Assembly: GCA_027489355.1 (NCBI GenBank) | Contig: JAIXZY010000081.1 | Location: forward strand, 1 to 55,182 | DNA length: 55,182 bases | DNA from: Paracoccaceae bacterium | GTDB lineage: Bacteria > Pseudomonadota > Alphaproteobacteria > Rhodobacterales > Rhodobacteraceae | Direction of reading: 5' to 3' | Part shown: positions 1 to 7,093 of the stretch, piece by piece | How the letters are laid out: every line of letters begins with the position of its first letter | Numbering within the stretch: the first letter of the stretch is position 1 | Notes under the pieces: generated by a model | Told to the model about the DNA's origin: nothing | Database searches by the model: none | Seen by the model: the letters and a program-made list of their open reading frames with translations, nothing else | Translations under genes and position numbers: made by a program

Positions 1-245
1 ACGTGGTGCAGGACGCGCGCCGCAAATAGCGCCGAGGACAGCGCGCAGAGCGGCGAGACGAAGGCCACGACAAGGACCACCGTAGCGGCAAGGCCGCGGC
101 CGTTCCTGCGGAAGACAATGGCGAGAGAAAGAAGAAGCGCAAGGACGATGGGGTCGAGGTTCCAGCGCAGGAAAATGTCCTCCGGCACCGGCGCGGGGCC
201 GCAATAGGGTCCGCCGGACTGGATCACGTCCGGACCTGCCGGCAT
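1..245 (-). CDS. CtaG-like cytochrome c oxidase assembly protein (5' part only)
   Basis: The reverse strand from the ATG at 245 runs open to the window edge and encodes about 81 residues. They begin with an N-terminal stretch containing PYCGPAP and RWNLDP, followed by two hydrophobic segments (around residues 30-45 and 52-75) and the end motif LFAARVLHHV. The WNLDP and A.RMLHH-like pattern is typical of the membrane CtaG family (caa3-type oxidase assembly), which helps deliver copper to haem-copper oxidases in the inner membrane. The protein is truncated by the window, so only the N-terminus is seen. No clear Shine-Dalgarno sequence precedes ATG 245, and the frame stays open upstream, so the start is uncertain. 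It lies 87 bp downstream of the UdgX gene on the same strand. Confidence 0.55.
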   Translation of the reverse strand, partial: MPAGPDVIQSGGPYCGPAPVPEDIFLRWNLDPIVLALLLSLAIVFRRNGRGLAATVVLVVAFVSPLCALSSALFAARVLHH

Positions 246-332
246 CGGGTCAGAAAGGACAGGATCACGGGCTACGCCTTTGCTTGGACTTTCCTTAACG
301 CGGCAGCGCGATCTCCGTTCCCCTTGGCTTCG

Positions 333-1763
333 TCAGCGAAGCGCCAGTTCCCGGGCCTGGGCTAAGTCGCGGGTCAGGGCCGCTTCCGCCCTTGCGCGGG
401 CGGCCGCGTCCGGCAACCGCAGGACATGGGCCGGGTGCAACGACAGAAGGATGGGCACCCCATCGGGCCCGGCTTCCACCGTCCCGGCCCGTTTCAGCAA
501 TCCCGCGCCGCTGCCCGTCAGCGCCTCGGCTGCCGTCGCGCCCAGGGCCAGGATCAGCTTGGGACGAAGAAGCTGGCGTTCCAGATCCAGCCACCAGCGG
601 CAATGCGCGATCTCGTCCGTGGTGGGGCGCTGGTGCAGGCGGCGCTTGCCGCGGGGCTGGAACTTGAAATGCTTGACCGCATTGGTGACGTAGGCGGCGC
701 TCCGGTCCAGCCCGGCGGCCTGGGCGCAGCGGTCGAAGACCTGGCCCGCCGGGCCGATGAAGGGGCGGCCGGAGAGGTCCTCGGCATCGCCGGGCTGCTC
801 GCCGACGATCATCAGCGCGGCGTCGGGCGGGCCTTCCCCGGCGACGGCCTGGGTGGCGCAGACCCCGATGGGGCAGCGGCGGCAGGCGTCATGCGCGGGT
901 TTCAGCGTGGCAAGCGTAAGACCCTCGGTATCCGGCAACTGTCGCTGGGGGCGCAGGCGATCGACATGCGGCGGCGGAATCGTCGGCGCGGCATCCTGCA
1001 TCGCGCGGGCGCGGGCGGGGGCGGTGCGGATCAGCTCGGGGATCAGCGCGGCCTCGGGCAGGTTCTTCCAGTACTTGTGCGGCATCTCGGAGGTCATGGC
1101 CGAGACCATGAGGCGCGCGGGATTGAAGATGCTGGCGAAATAGGTGCGCCAGAGGTCCTCGGTCGCGTCGGGGGGCGGACGGTCGCCCGTTTCCGTGACG
1201 GAAAAGCTCAGCGCCCCGTCCTCGAACCGTGCGGTGAGGTCCGGCGTGGCGATGATCCAGTCCATGTCCCCGAACCGACGCGCGAAGAAGGGGGCGGCGG
1301 CTTCGGTGATGGGGTGCTCCGGCTCGAACCAGGCGGCGAAGGCGCGGCGGGGGGCGTCGGGGCGGCCGACTTCGCGGAACCGGACGAAGGCGTGCATCTT
1401 GTGGATGTCGCGGCGGACGGCCTTTTCCTGAAGCAGAAGCCGGTGCATCGACGGGTCGGACCGGTCGCCCCAGCGCAGCGTCCCGTCGGAAAGGCGCAGG
1501 ACGATGTCGTAGGCGCGGGCGAAGCGTTCGGGGTCGCGGTGGCACAGCGCGGTTTCCAGGCTTTCGATGGCTTGGCGCGCAAGCTTGAGGGCGCGTCCAG
1601 ATCGGTCCGGGACGGGCGCATCCCGGGCAAAGAGGTCCGCGGCGTCATCGCCCCCCACGCGCCAGAGAACCCGGTCGGCCGGGACCCCCTGCTGCGCCAG
1701 CTTGCGGGCGTGATCGCGCCAGGCGGCGACGGTGCCGATCCGGGGCACGACGACCGTGCGCAT
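333..1763 (-). CDS. udgX: DUF4130 - UdgX-type uracil-DNA-binding fusion protein
   Basis: A 476-residue protein. Residues 1 to about 250 match the DUF4130 (TIGR03915-type) repair domain. Residues 290-476 form a family-4-like uracil-DNA glycosylase domain with GEQPGD (321-326), a CRRC cysteine pair (294/297) that could ligate an Fe-S cluster together with later cysteines, and HPAHVLR (443-449). The loop KRRLH at 373-377 corresponds to the KRRIH insertion of UdgX, whose histidine (here His377) becomes covalently bound to the uracil-derived abasic site. A DNA-repair or lesion-capture role is therefore likely in the cytoplasm. Its ATG overlaps the stop of the upstream radical-SAM gene by one base (TGATG), so the two are translationally coupled. 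This fused architecture and partner are known in Alphaproteobacteria. Confidence 0.9.
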   Translation of the reverse strand: MRTVVVPRIGTVAAWRDHARKLAQQGVPADRVLWRVGGDDAADLFARDAPVPDRSGRALKLARQAIESLETALCHRDPERFARAYDIVLRLSDGTLRWGDRSDPSMHRLLLQEKAVRRDIHKMHAFVRFREVGRPDAPRRAFAAWFEPEHPITEAAAPFFARRFGDMDWIIATPDLTARFEDGALSFSVTETGDRPPPDATEDLWRTYFASIFNPARLMVSAMTSEMPHKYWKNLPEAALIPELIRTAPARARAMQDAAPTIPPPHVDRLRPQRQLPDTEGLTLATLKPAHDACRRCPIGVCATQAVAGEGPPDAALMIVGEQPGDAEDLSGRPFIGPAGQVFDRCAQAAGLDRSAAYVTNAVKHFKFQPRGKRRLHQRPTTDEIAHCRWWLDLERQLLRPKLILALGATAAEALTGSGAGLLKRAGTVEAGPDGVPILLSLHPAHVLRLPDAAARARAEAALTRDLAQARELALR

Positions 1764-2989
1764 CAGAAGAGCGACAGCTGTTCGGCCTGCGGCGCAAACT
1801 GGGCGCGAAGGTTTGCGTCATCCAGCTGGCGCGGGGTCCAGCCCGGCAGCTGGATGAACGGCCGCGCGTGGCGCAGCACGCAGCCGAGGCGCGTCAGGTC
1901 TTCATAGCGCAGTGTCCGGTGCCGCCGGGCCTCCAGCATCCGGGCGACCGATTTCGCCCCGAAGCCCGGGACCCGCAGCAGCGTCTCGCGCGGGGCGCGG
2001 TTCACGTCGACGGGAAACTGCTCACGGTGCGCCAGCGCCCAGGCGGTCTTGGGATCCACCTCAAGGTCCAGCATCCCGCCGTCCGACACGATTTCCGACG
2101 GCTGGAATTCGTAGAAGCGCATCAGCCAGTCGGCCTGGTACAGCCGGTGTTCCCGCACCAGCGGCGGGCGGATCAGCGGCAAAAGCTTCGAGGAATCCGG
2201 GATCGGCGAGAAGGCGGAATAGTAGACGCGGCCAAGCTGGTACGAGGAGTAAAGCTGCGAGGCGGTGGCCAGGATCTGCCCGTCGCTGGCCGCATCGGCG
2301 CCGACGATCATCTGCGTCGACTGACCGGCGGGCGCAAAGCGGGCGGGGCGCTTGCCAGTATGGCTTTTGTCGCGCGACGCCTCGCGCCGGGCGCGGACGT
2401 CAGCCATCGCCCTGCGGATGGTCTGGGCGGATTTCTCGGGCGCAAGCGTCTGAAGCGCGGGCTCGGTCGGAAGCTCGACGTTCACCGACAGGCGGTCAGC
2501 CCATTTCCCCGCGTCCTCGATCAGCTCGGGCGCGGCGTCGGGGATGGTCTTCAGGTGGATGTAGCCGCGAAAATTCTCGCGCTCGCGCAGGGTGCGGGCG
2601 ATGCGGACCATGTCGGACATGGTGTCGTCGGGCGACTTCACGATCCCCGAGGAGAGGAACAGCCCCTCGATGTAGTTGCGACGGTAGAATTCGATGGTCA
2701 GCTGCACGACCTCGTCCACCGAGAACCGCGCGCGTTCCACGCGCGACGAGACGCGGTTCACGCAATAGGCGCAGTCGTAGATGCAGAAGTTCGTCATGAG
2801 GATCTTGAGCAGCGAGATGCAGCGCCCGTCCGGCGCATAGGCATGACAGATCCCGGCCCCGCCCGAGGAGCCGAGGCCCTTGCCATCGCCGGACGACCGC
2901 TTCTCGCCCCCCGACGACGCGCACGAGGCGTCGTACTTGGCGGCATCGGCAAGAATCGCCAGCTTCTCGGAGAGGGTGCGCTTCACCAT
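1763..2989 (-). CDS. Putative DNA modification/repair radical SAM protein
   Basis: A 408-residue protein of the TIGR03916 type. The N-terminus (EKLAILADAAKYDASCASSG) is the family hallmark. The radical-SAM cluster motif is CIYDCAYC (Cys69, Cys73, Cys76), a CX3CX2C arrangement, and a C-terminal helix-hairpin-helix-like stretch (VPGFGAKSVARMLEARR) suggests DNA binding. I chose ATG 2989 (MVKRTL...) because family members start there; an upstream in-frame ATG at 3025 would add 12 residues overlapping the SOS box. The reaction is not established for the family. Its constant pairing with DUF4130/UdgX proteins implies a joint repair function. A perfect GTTC-N7-GTTC box sits 3 bp upstream of the chosen ATG, which predicts LexA control. 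Confidence 0.88.
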   Translation of the reverse strand: MVKRTLSEKLAILADAAKYDASCASSGGEKRSSGDGKGLGSSGGAGICHAYAPDGRCISLLKILMTNFCIYDCAYCVNRVSSRVERARFSVDEVVQLTIEFYRRNYIEGLFLSSGIVKSPDDTMSDMVRIARTLRERENFRGYIHLKTIPDAAPELIEDAGKWADRLSVNVELPTEPALQTLAPEKSAQTIRRAMADVRARREASRDKSHTGKRPARFAPAGQSTQMIVGADAASDGQILATASQLYSSYQLGRVYYSAFSPIPDSSKLLPLIRPPLVREHRLYQADWLMRFYEFQPSEIVSDGGMLDLEVDPKTAWALAHREQFPVDVNRAPRETLLRVPGFGAKSVARMLEARRHRTLRYEDLTRLGCVLRHARPFIQLPGWTPRQLDDANLRAQFAPQAEQLSLF

Positions 2990-2991
2990 GC

Positions 2992-3006
2992 GTTCACTAT
3001 ATGTTC
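2992..3006. promoter_or_regulatory. SOS (LexA) box, GTTC-N7-GTTC
   Basis: GTTC at 2992-2995 and GTTC at 3003-3006 are separated by exactly seven bases (ACTATAT). This is the direct-repeat LexA operator consensus of Alphaproteobacteria. It lies immediately upstream of the radical-SAM start codon and would block its transcription or initiation when LexA is bound. The second half also forms a GTTC-GCAT-GAAC inverted repeat (3003-3014). Confidence 0.75.
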
Positions 3007-3167
3007 GCATGAACCGCTGGGGCAAGCCGCAGTCAGTCAGACAATGCCGAACGCACGCGATTGTCAGCTATCATCGGCGGGGCGTCGCAAGATCGACCTC
3101 CGCGACAAACGGCAGGCGCAACCGGCATCCCGCCATGCGGGCGCAGCTTGCGCCTTTTCAACCGGTC

Positions 3168-3195
3168 GGGTGCAATGCAACCCTGCACTGCACCC
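3168..3195. terminator. Hairpin downstream of ribH
   Basis: GGGTGCA at 3168-3174 pairs with TGCACCC at 3189-3195 across a 14-base loop that itself contains TGCA repeats. It lies just past the ribH stop on the minus strand. There is no T-run, so termination is only a suggestion. Confidence 0.35.
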
Positions 3196-3205
3196 GGGCA
3201 GGCGG

Positions 3206-3646
3206 CTAGAGCGCAAGCGATGCGATCTGCCTGACAGCCTGTGCCGCCTCGGCACCCTTCTTGACGAAGTGTTCGGTGAAGAACGCCTGGTGCACTGCCG
3301 TCGGCTGGAAGTGATGCGGCGTAAGACTGACCGAGAAGGTCGGCACGCAGGTCTGCATCTGCGCTTCCATCAGACCGGAAACCACCGCCTGAGCGACAAA
3401 GTCGTGCCGGTAGATGCCGCCGTCGACCACAAACGCAGCGGCCACAATCGCGTCGAAGCGCCCGGTCTGCCCCAGCTTCTTTGCAAGTAGCGGCATCTCG
3501 AACGCGCCGGGCACATCATAGGTGGTGATCTCATGCGCGAGACCTGAGGTTGTCATGTCCTCGCGGAACCCGACCAGCGCCTGATCCACGATCTCTGCAT
3601 GCCAGCGTGCCTTGATGAAGGCGATCTTCAATATCTTTTCAGTCAT
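3206..3646 (-). CDS. ribH: 6,7-dimethyl-8-ribityllumazine synthase, RibH2 type
   Basis: A 146-residue protein that condenses 3,4-dihydroxy-2-butanone 4-phosphate with 5-amino-6-ribitylaminouracil, the penultimate step of riboflavin synthesis. Visible landmarks are FIKARWHAEIVDQAL (residues 10-24), DVPGAFEMPL (44-53) and FVVDGGIYRHDFVA (72-85, with the catalytic histidine at 81). The IYRHDFVA and LTPHHF signatures match the decameric RibH2 enzymes of Brucella and Mesorhizobium rather than the icosahedral class. I chose ATG 3646 because AGGAGG lies eight bases upstream and homologues begin there; the frame stays open through the riboswitch without coding sense. An FMN riboswitch precedes it, so expression should fall when FMN is plentiful. 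It stands alone, with no other rib synthesis gene intact in the window. Confidence 0.95.
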   Translation of the reverse strand: MTEKILKIAFIKARWHAEIVDQALVGFREDMTTSGLAHEITTYDVPGAFEMPLLAKKLGQTGRFDAIVAAAFVVDGGIYRHDFVAQAVVSGLMEAQMQTCVPTFSVSLTPHHFQPTAVHQAFFTEHFVKKGAEAAQAVRQIASLAL

Positions 3647-3695
3647 TGCGGAACCTCCTGTGTCCAGAACGGCCCCAAGGCGATAGCGGCGGGCG

Positions 3696-3709
3696 CGGCG
3701 CATGCGCCG
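3696..3709 (-). promoter_or_regulatory. GC-rich palindrome between riboswitch and ribH
   Basis: CGGCGCATGCGCCG is a perfect 14-bp palindrome between the aptamer and the ribH Shine-Dalgarno. No U-run follows on the minus strand, so it is more likely part of the expression platform (a hairpin that could extend or compete with aptamer pairing) than a standard intrinsic terminator. This role is inferred. Confidence 0.4.
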
Positions 3710-3716
3710 TCCACTC

Positions 3717-3838
3717 CATTCTCTTCCATCCGGACTATACCGTCGGCCCCGGAGTTTCACCGGATCTGCTGACCCCTGAATGACAGGAGCGCTTGCGGGC
3801 TTTACCGCCGGTGGGGAATCGCACCCCGCCCTGAGAAC
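3717..3838 (-). ncRNA. FMN riboswitch (RFN element)
   Basis: On the minus strand the leader shows the RFN landmarks in order: CTCAGGGCGGGG, TTCCCCACCGGCGGT, the CCCGCAAGCGC arm, GTCAGCAGATCCGGT, GGGGCCGACGGT, and the closing ATAGTCCGGATGGAAGAGA. Together these form the conserved multi-stem FMN aptamer. It precedes ribH by about 70 bases. A weak -35-like TTGACG lies upstream on the minus strand at 3873-3868. Confidence 0.96.
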
Positions 3839-3871
3839 ACCACCCAAATGGCAGCAAAACCAAAACTCGTC

Positions 3872-4400
3872 AACGCGAAAACCAGAAGATTCCCGGATCG
3901 AATGAACGAATGAAAGACGCAAACAAAAGGTCGACCTCGGCACGCGGCTTCATGGCTTTGACAGCCGACACATCCCGCCCGAACTGGCAGCAAAGCTCGT
4001 CGACAGAGGCGAATTTTATTTCCGGTCTGAAAAATTCAAGAAGCTGCACCTCGATCTTCTAGACCATAAATATCACGATCAAAATCAATGATATGTGTTT
4101 CCAATCGCGCTCCGAACCCCTGGAAGGTCGGCCTTGCGCCTTTTACTGATACCCCGGCATGTCCTGTTATCGACGTCAATGAAGATTGGACACCTAATTG
4201 AATTGAAGCCTCCGGCAGATCACTATTGGCTGTTGGGAATCCTATAAGGCGTCCCCGCTTGTCTCCATGCATCAGAATCCCCGGACTTTCAGCGGTAGAA
4301 TTATCCCATCCGGACAATCTCCCGGCAATGGTGCCAGAAATTGCCCATCTCGCGGATCATTGCGGCTGGTCCTCAACAGGAATATCTCGTCACGCGCTCC
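3872..4400 (-). pseudogene. Riboflavin kinase (RibF C-terminal domain) remnant
   Basis: On the minus strand, 4317-4036 encodes GDKRGRLIGFPTANSDLPE, the ATP-loop signature of riboflavin kinase, and then ARPTFQGFGARLETHIIDFD and DRDIYG, the conserved end of the flavokinase barrel. That frame stops at 4036. The expected continuation is found in a different frame at about 4059-3930 (IEVQLLEFFRPEIKFASVDE, then GRDVSAVKAM), separated by a TAG and a frameshift. Upstream (about 4317-4370) the fragment IREMGNFWHHCREIV resembles the linker before the kinase domain in yet another frame. The gene is therefore broken at least twice and lacks the FAD-synthetase half. Its base composition is lower in GC than its neighbours. 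It sits directly upstream of the FMN riboswitch and ribH. Confidence 0.72.
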
Positions 4401-4458
4401 AGTCTTTGCGGGAACTGGCATCCGACCGGTGACAAACACACCCGGCTTCTTCGCTGTC

Positions 4459-4968
4459 TCATGCAGTGCGCCTTGCCAAGCCTGCCGATGAACGCCCCGC
4501 CCCCTGCCCGGCGAAAAGGACGGATACGCCGCTTTCCGCAAGCTTTCGGGCAAGCCGAGCGACAGCCCGGTCGCCAAGCCGACCTGTCATTCTCGATCCC
4601 TCCAGCACGACACAACAGGCGTCAAGGTCGTGGGCTGCATCCCGGATCGACCTGCAGAAATCAGCGCTGCGGATGTGTCGACAGTCGTGTCGGATACCCT
4701 GCTCGGCAGCAAGCGACGCAAGCCGCGACAGTTGGTCCCGGGCAAGCTCGGCCTGACCAAGTTCGTAGGTCCGGTTCTCCTCTGCAAGGGGCAGGCAGAC
4801 CGCCCCGGCCGCGCCCGAGATGACTGGAAAGGGAGGGGTGAAGCAGACAAAGCTGACCTGCCCGCCAAAGCTTTCGACATGACGAAGCACCCCAAGCGCC
4901 GCGTCCCGGTCAAAGGGGTGATCATCGACCGCATAGAGGAACCGATGCGTTGAAGCGCCCGAAACCAT
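4459..4968 (-). CDS. UspA-like universal stress domain protein
   Basis: A 169-residue protein resembling the universal-stress-protein fold: an N-terminal strand followed by acidic residues (RFLYAVDDHPFDRDAA), a central helix, and a C-terminal block (VVLEGSR, GDRAVARLARKLAESGVSVLF) where USP proteins have their nucleotide-binding loop. The classic G-X2-G-X9-G(S/T) ATP motif is not clear, so ligand binding is uncertain. I chose ATG 4968 because AAGGAA precedes it and the longer frame upstream looks non-coding. It is the last gene of a long minus-strand series and may be transcribed with the cyclodeaminase gene 122 bp upstream. Family assignment is moderate; function is unknown. Confidence 0.6.
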   Translation of the reverse strand: MVSGASTHRFLYAVDDHPFDRDAALGVLRHVESFGGQVSFVCFTPPFPVISGAAGAVCLPLAEENRTYELGQAELARDQLSRLASLAAEQGIRHDCRHIRSADFCRSIRDAAHDLDACCVVLEGSRMTGRLGDRAVARLARKLAESGVSVLFAGQGAGRSSAGLARRTA

Positions 4969-5090
4969 GTCGAATCCGTTATTTCCTTGCCAGAAAGTGT
5001 ACGGCGGCGCTGCGCATTCGCCTGTCGCATGGCGATGTGACACCTGGCTGCGACCGGCCATTCCGGCATCATGGAACAGCGGCGGAATGC

Positions 5091-6032
5091 TCATGCGCTG
5101 CCCTCGGGGACGAACAGAGCTTGCAGAAGCGCGAGGTCCAGCAAGCCGACTCCCACGCTCTTGAAGAGCGTGATTTCGGCCGGACCGGTCCGGCCTACCG
5201 TACGACCGGCCAGAACGTCACCGATTTCCCTGACCTCCTGCGGATGTTCCAGCCGGACGAATTCGCCGGCAAGCGAAAGGGCGGCCTCGCGGTGGTCCAC
5301 GAAGAGGGTTGCGTCGGCCATCAGATCGCCACCGATCTCGCAGACTGCGGGAGCACTTGATCCCATCGCATTGATGTGGGTGCCGGGACGCACTCCGCCG
5401 GCCTCAAGGATCGGACGTCTCGCACTGGTCAGCGTGGTGATGACATCGGCCGCGCGGGTGGCATTGTCGAGGTCGGCCAAGACTTCGACCTGGACGCCGA
5501 AATCGCGCACATGATGGGCAAGCCGAGCGGCAGCAGCGGGATCGCGTCCCCAAAGCAGCAGGGCAACGTCAGGGTCATAATGTGCAAGCGCACGCAGATG
5601 GGAAGACGCCTGATGCCCGGTGCCGACAACCAGATGCCGCCTTCGGTCGGGACGGGACAGCAGGCGCGTTGCGACACAGCTCATCGCCGCAGTGCGGAGT
5701 TCCGTGACCGCCCCGGCTTCCGCGATGCCCAGCGGTTCCCCGGTTTCGCCGTTGAACAGGACGGCCAGCCCGTGATGCGTCGGCAGGCCCCGCGCCGGGT
5801 TGCCCGGAAAGACGCTGACCACCTTGGCGGACATCAGTCGCGGGCTTCTCTCCCGGTAGGCAGGCATGTAGCCAAGAAGCCCACCCATTCCTGGCGGAAC
5901 CAGCTCGGTCCTCACGGCCTGACCGGCCGCACCCTGGGCAGCGTCCGTCAGGGCATCGGTGACGGCACGCACCACGTCCAGTCCGGACGCCCGCTGCAGA
6001 ACCGCATCACGGTCCAGGTAGACCGCACTCAT
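5091..6032 (-). CDS. Ornithine cyclodeaminase / mu-crystallin family protein
   Basis: A 313-residue protein of the OCD/mu-crystallin family of NAD(P)-dependent enzymes (ornithine cyclodeaminase, alanine dehydrogenase, ketimine reductase). Family features are SAKVVSVFPGNPARGLPTHH with substrate-contact lysine and histidine, GEPLGIAEAGAVTELRTAA, and a nucleotide-binding stretch beginning LVVGTGHQASSHLRAL (a GXGXXA/S variant of the Rossmann motif). The end motif TLFKSVGVGLLDLA is also typical. ATG 6032 (MSAVYLD...) fits family starts; an upstream ATG at 6110 would give an atypical Cys/His-rich extension. It lies in the minus-strand catabolic array, 55 bp after the NTF2-like gene. The substrate is not predictable; an amino- or imino-acid fits the ABC transporter and aminotransferase nearby. 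Confidence 0.9.
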   Translation of the reverse strand: MSAVYLDRDAVLQRASGLDVVRAVTDALTDAAQGAAGQAVRTELVPPGMGGLLGYMPAYRERSPRLMSAKVVSVFPGNPARGLPTHHGLAVLFNGETGEPLGIAEAGAVTELRTAAMSCVATRLLSRPDRRRHLVVGTGHQASSHLRALAHYDPDVALLLWGRDPAAAARLAHHVRDFGVQVEVLADLDNATRAADVITTLTSARRPILEAGGVRPGTHINAMGSSAPAVCEIGGDLMADATLFVDHREAALSLAGEFVRLEHPQEVREIGDVLAGRTVGRTGPAEITLFKSVGVGLLDLALLQALFVPEGSA

Positions 6033-6087
6033 CGCAGTGTCCGGGAACGGTGGGTCGCATGGCCGCGTCTGGGCCTCGACGCACGGG

Positions 6088-6489
6088 TCATGCGATCGGC
6101 AGCACGCCAAGGGCGTGCAGCACCGACGACTTGTTCCAGGACGCCCACTCTTCGACGATCTTTCCGTCCCGAAGGCGCGAAATCGTGATGCCTTGCGCCT
6201 TCACCTTCTGCCCGGTCGGAGGAACGCGTTCGTAGGTCTCCCGATGCGTCCCCTCAGACTGCCAGCGATAGGCGACCTTGTCACCTTCTCCGACCACGTC
6301 CAGCACCGTCGAACGGTTGTCGGGGAACGCCTTCCAGCGCGCGACCAGAGTGGCGATCCATTCGTCGCGGGTCAGCACGCGGTCGCCTTCATGCCGGATG
6401 AAATCCTCAGCCAGCCAGTCCCGCATCGCTTCGGGGCCATCCTCGTTCACGGCCTTCCACAGGGTCGTTATGATCTCGAAATTGTCCAT
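6088..6489 (-). CDS. SnoaL/NTF2-like ester cyclase family protein
   Basis: A 133-residue single-domain protein of the SnoaL-like/NTF2 fold. Visible family features are AEDFIRHEGD, WKAFPD, and GEGDKVAYRWQSEGTH, followed by PPTGQKVKAQGITISRLRDGKIVEEWASWN, read here in two parts. Such proteins act as small cyclases, isomerases or hydrolases, or as substrate-binding accessory proteins. It is the third gene after the flavin monooxygenase/reductase pair (18 bp from the reductase stop), suggesting it processes the product of that oxygenation. The Shine-Dalgarno is weak. The specific reaction is unknown. Confidence 0.82.
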   Translation of the reverse strand: MDNFEIITTLWKAVNEDGPEAMRDWLAEDFIRHEGDRVLTRDEWIATLVARWKAFPDNRSTVLDVVGEGDKVAYRWQSEGTHRETYERVPPTGQKVKAQGITISRLRDGKIVEEWASWNKSSVLHALGVLPIA

Positions 6490-6506
6490 GTCGCGAAGCT
6501 CGCTGG

Positions 6507-7022
6507 TTAGGAAGTGACCACGGGGACGAGCTGCGCGCCGTCGAAGAAGCCGCCCCCCGAATACAGAAGCGACGGCTTGCCCGAGGTTTCGGCGGACAGG
6601 ACTTTTCCGATGAAGATGGTATGCGTCCCGGCCATCAGCATGCTGACGACTTCAAGCTCCAGGTTGGCCGCCGCATCGGTGATGAGCGGCACCTTGTTCT
6701 CGCCCACATGCCAGGACAATCCGGCAAACTTGTCGCCGCCGGACCGCGAGAAGCGCATCGCCACATCCTGCTGGTCGTGTGACAGGATGCTGACCCCGAA
6801 CCGTCGGCTGGCGAAGAACCTGGGATAAGAGCTTGAGGTTTCGTTGATGCAGACAAGCACCATCGGAGGCGAAAGCGACACGCTGGAAAAGGCATTCACC
6901 GCAAGTCCGAACGGCTGCCCGTCCGCCTCGGTCGTGACGATGGTCACGCCCGTCGGAAAGGCACGGTGGACCTTCTTGACCCGGTCGATCAGATCTGCGT
7001 CCGACTGGTCGCTGCTGGACAT
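6507..7022 (-). CDS. Flavin reductase component of a two-component monooxygenase
   Basis: A 171-residue HpaC/RutF-like flavin reductase that uses NAD(P)H to supply reduced FMN or FAD to a partner oxygenase. Seen are FPTGVTIVTTEADGQPFGLAV (given only as a family landmark, residues 22-42), NAFSSVSLSPPMVLVCI (43-59), ASRRFGVSILS, and a C-terminal HTIFIGKV followed by LLYSGGGFF. ATG 7022 is chosen because GAGGAGCG precedes it at good spacing. It lies 71 bp after the luciferase-like monooxygenase, the obvious partner in a two-component system. Membership of the same transcription unit is likely. Confidence 0.93.
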   Translation of the reverse strand: MSSSDQSDADLIDRVKKVHRAFPTGVTIVTTEADGQPFGLAVNAFSSVSLSPPMVLVCINETSSSYPRFFASRRFGVSILSHDQQDVAMRFSRSGGDKFAGLSWHVGENKVPLITDAAANLELEVVSMLMAGTHTIFIGKVLSAETSGKPSLLYSGGGFFDGAQLVPVVTS

Positions 7023-7093
7023 GGGTGCGCTCCTCGTTCGTGGGAACGTGCAGGCGGATACAGTGTCCTGCACCCGCCTGCCCTGCTGTTGGC

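Noticed and set aside
426-1907. Long plus-strand open frame of nearly 500 codons opposite the UdgX gene
   Set aside because: It is a high-GC antisense shadow; the minus strand encodes the recognisable UdgX protein and the plus translation is low-complexity Gly/Arg-rich without motifs.
3140-3158. Terminator-like GGCGCA-GCT-TGCGCC followed by TTTT on the plus strand
   Set aside because: No plus-strand gene precedes it; on the minus strand the T-run is absent, so I do not call it a terminator.
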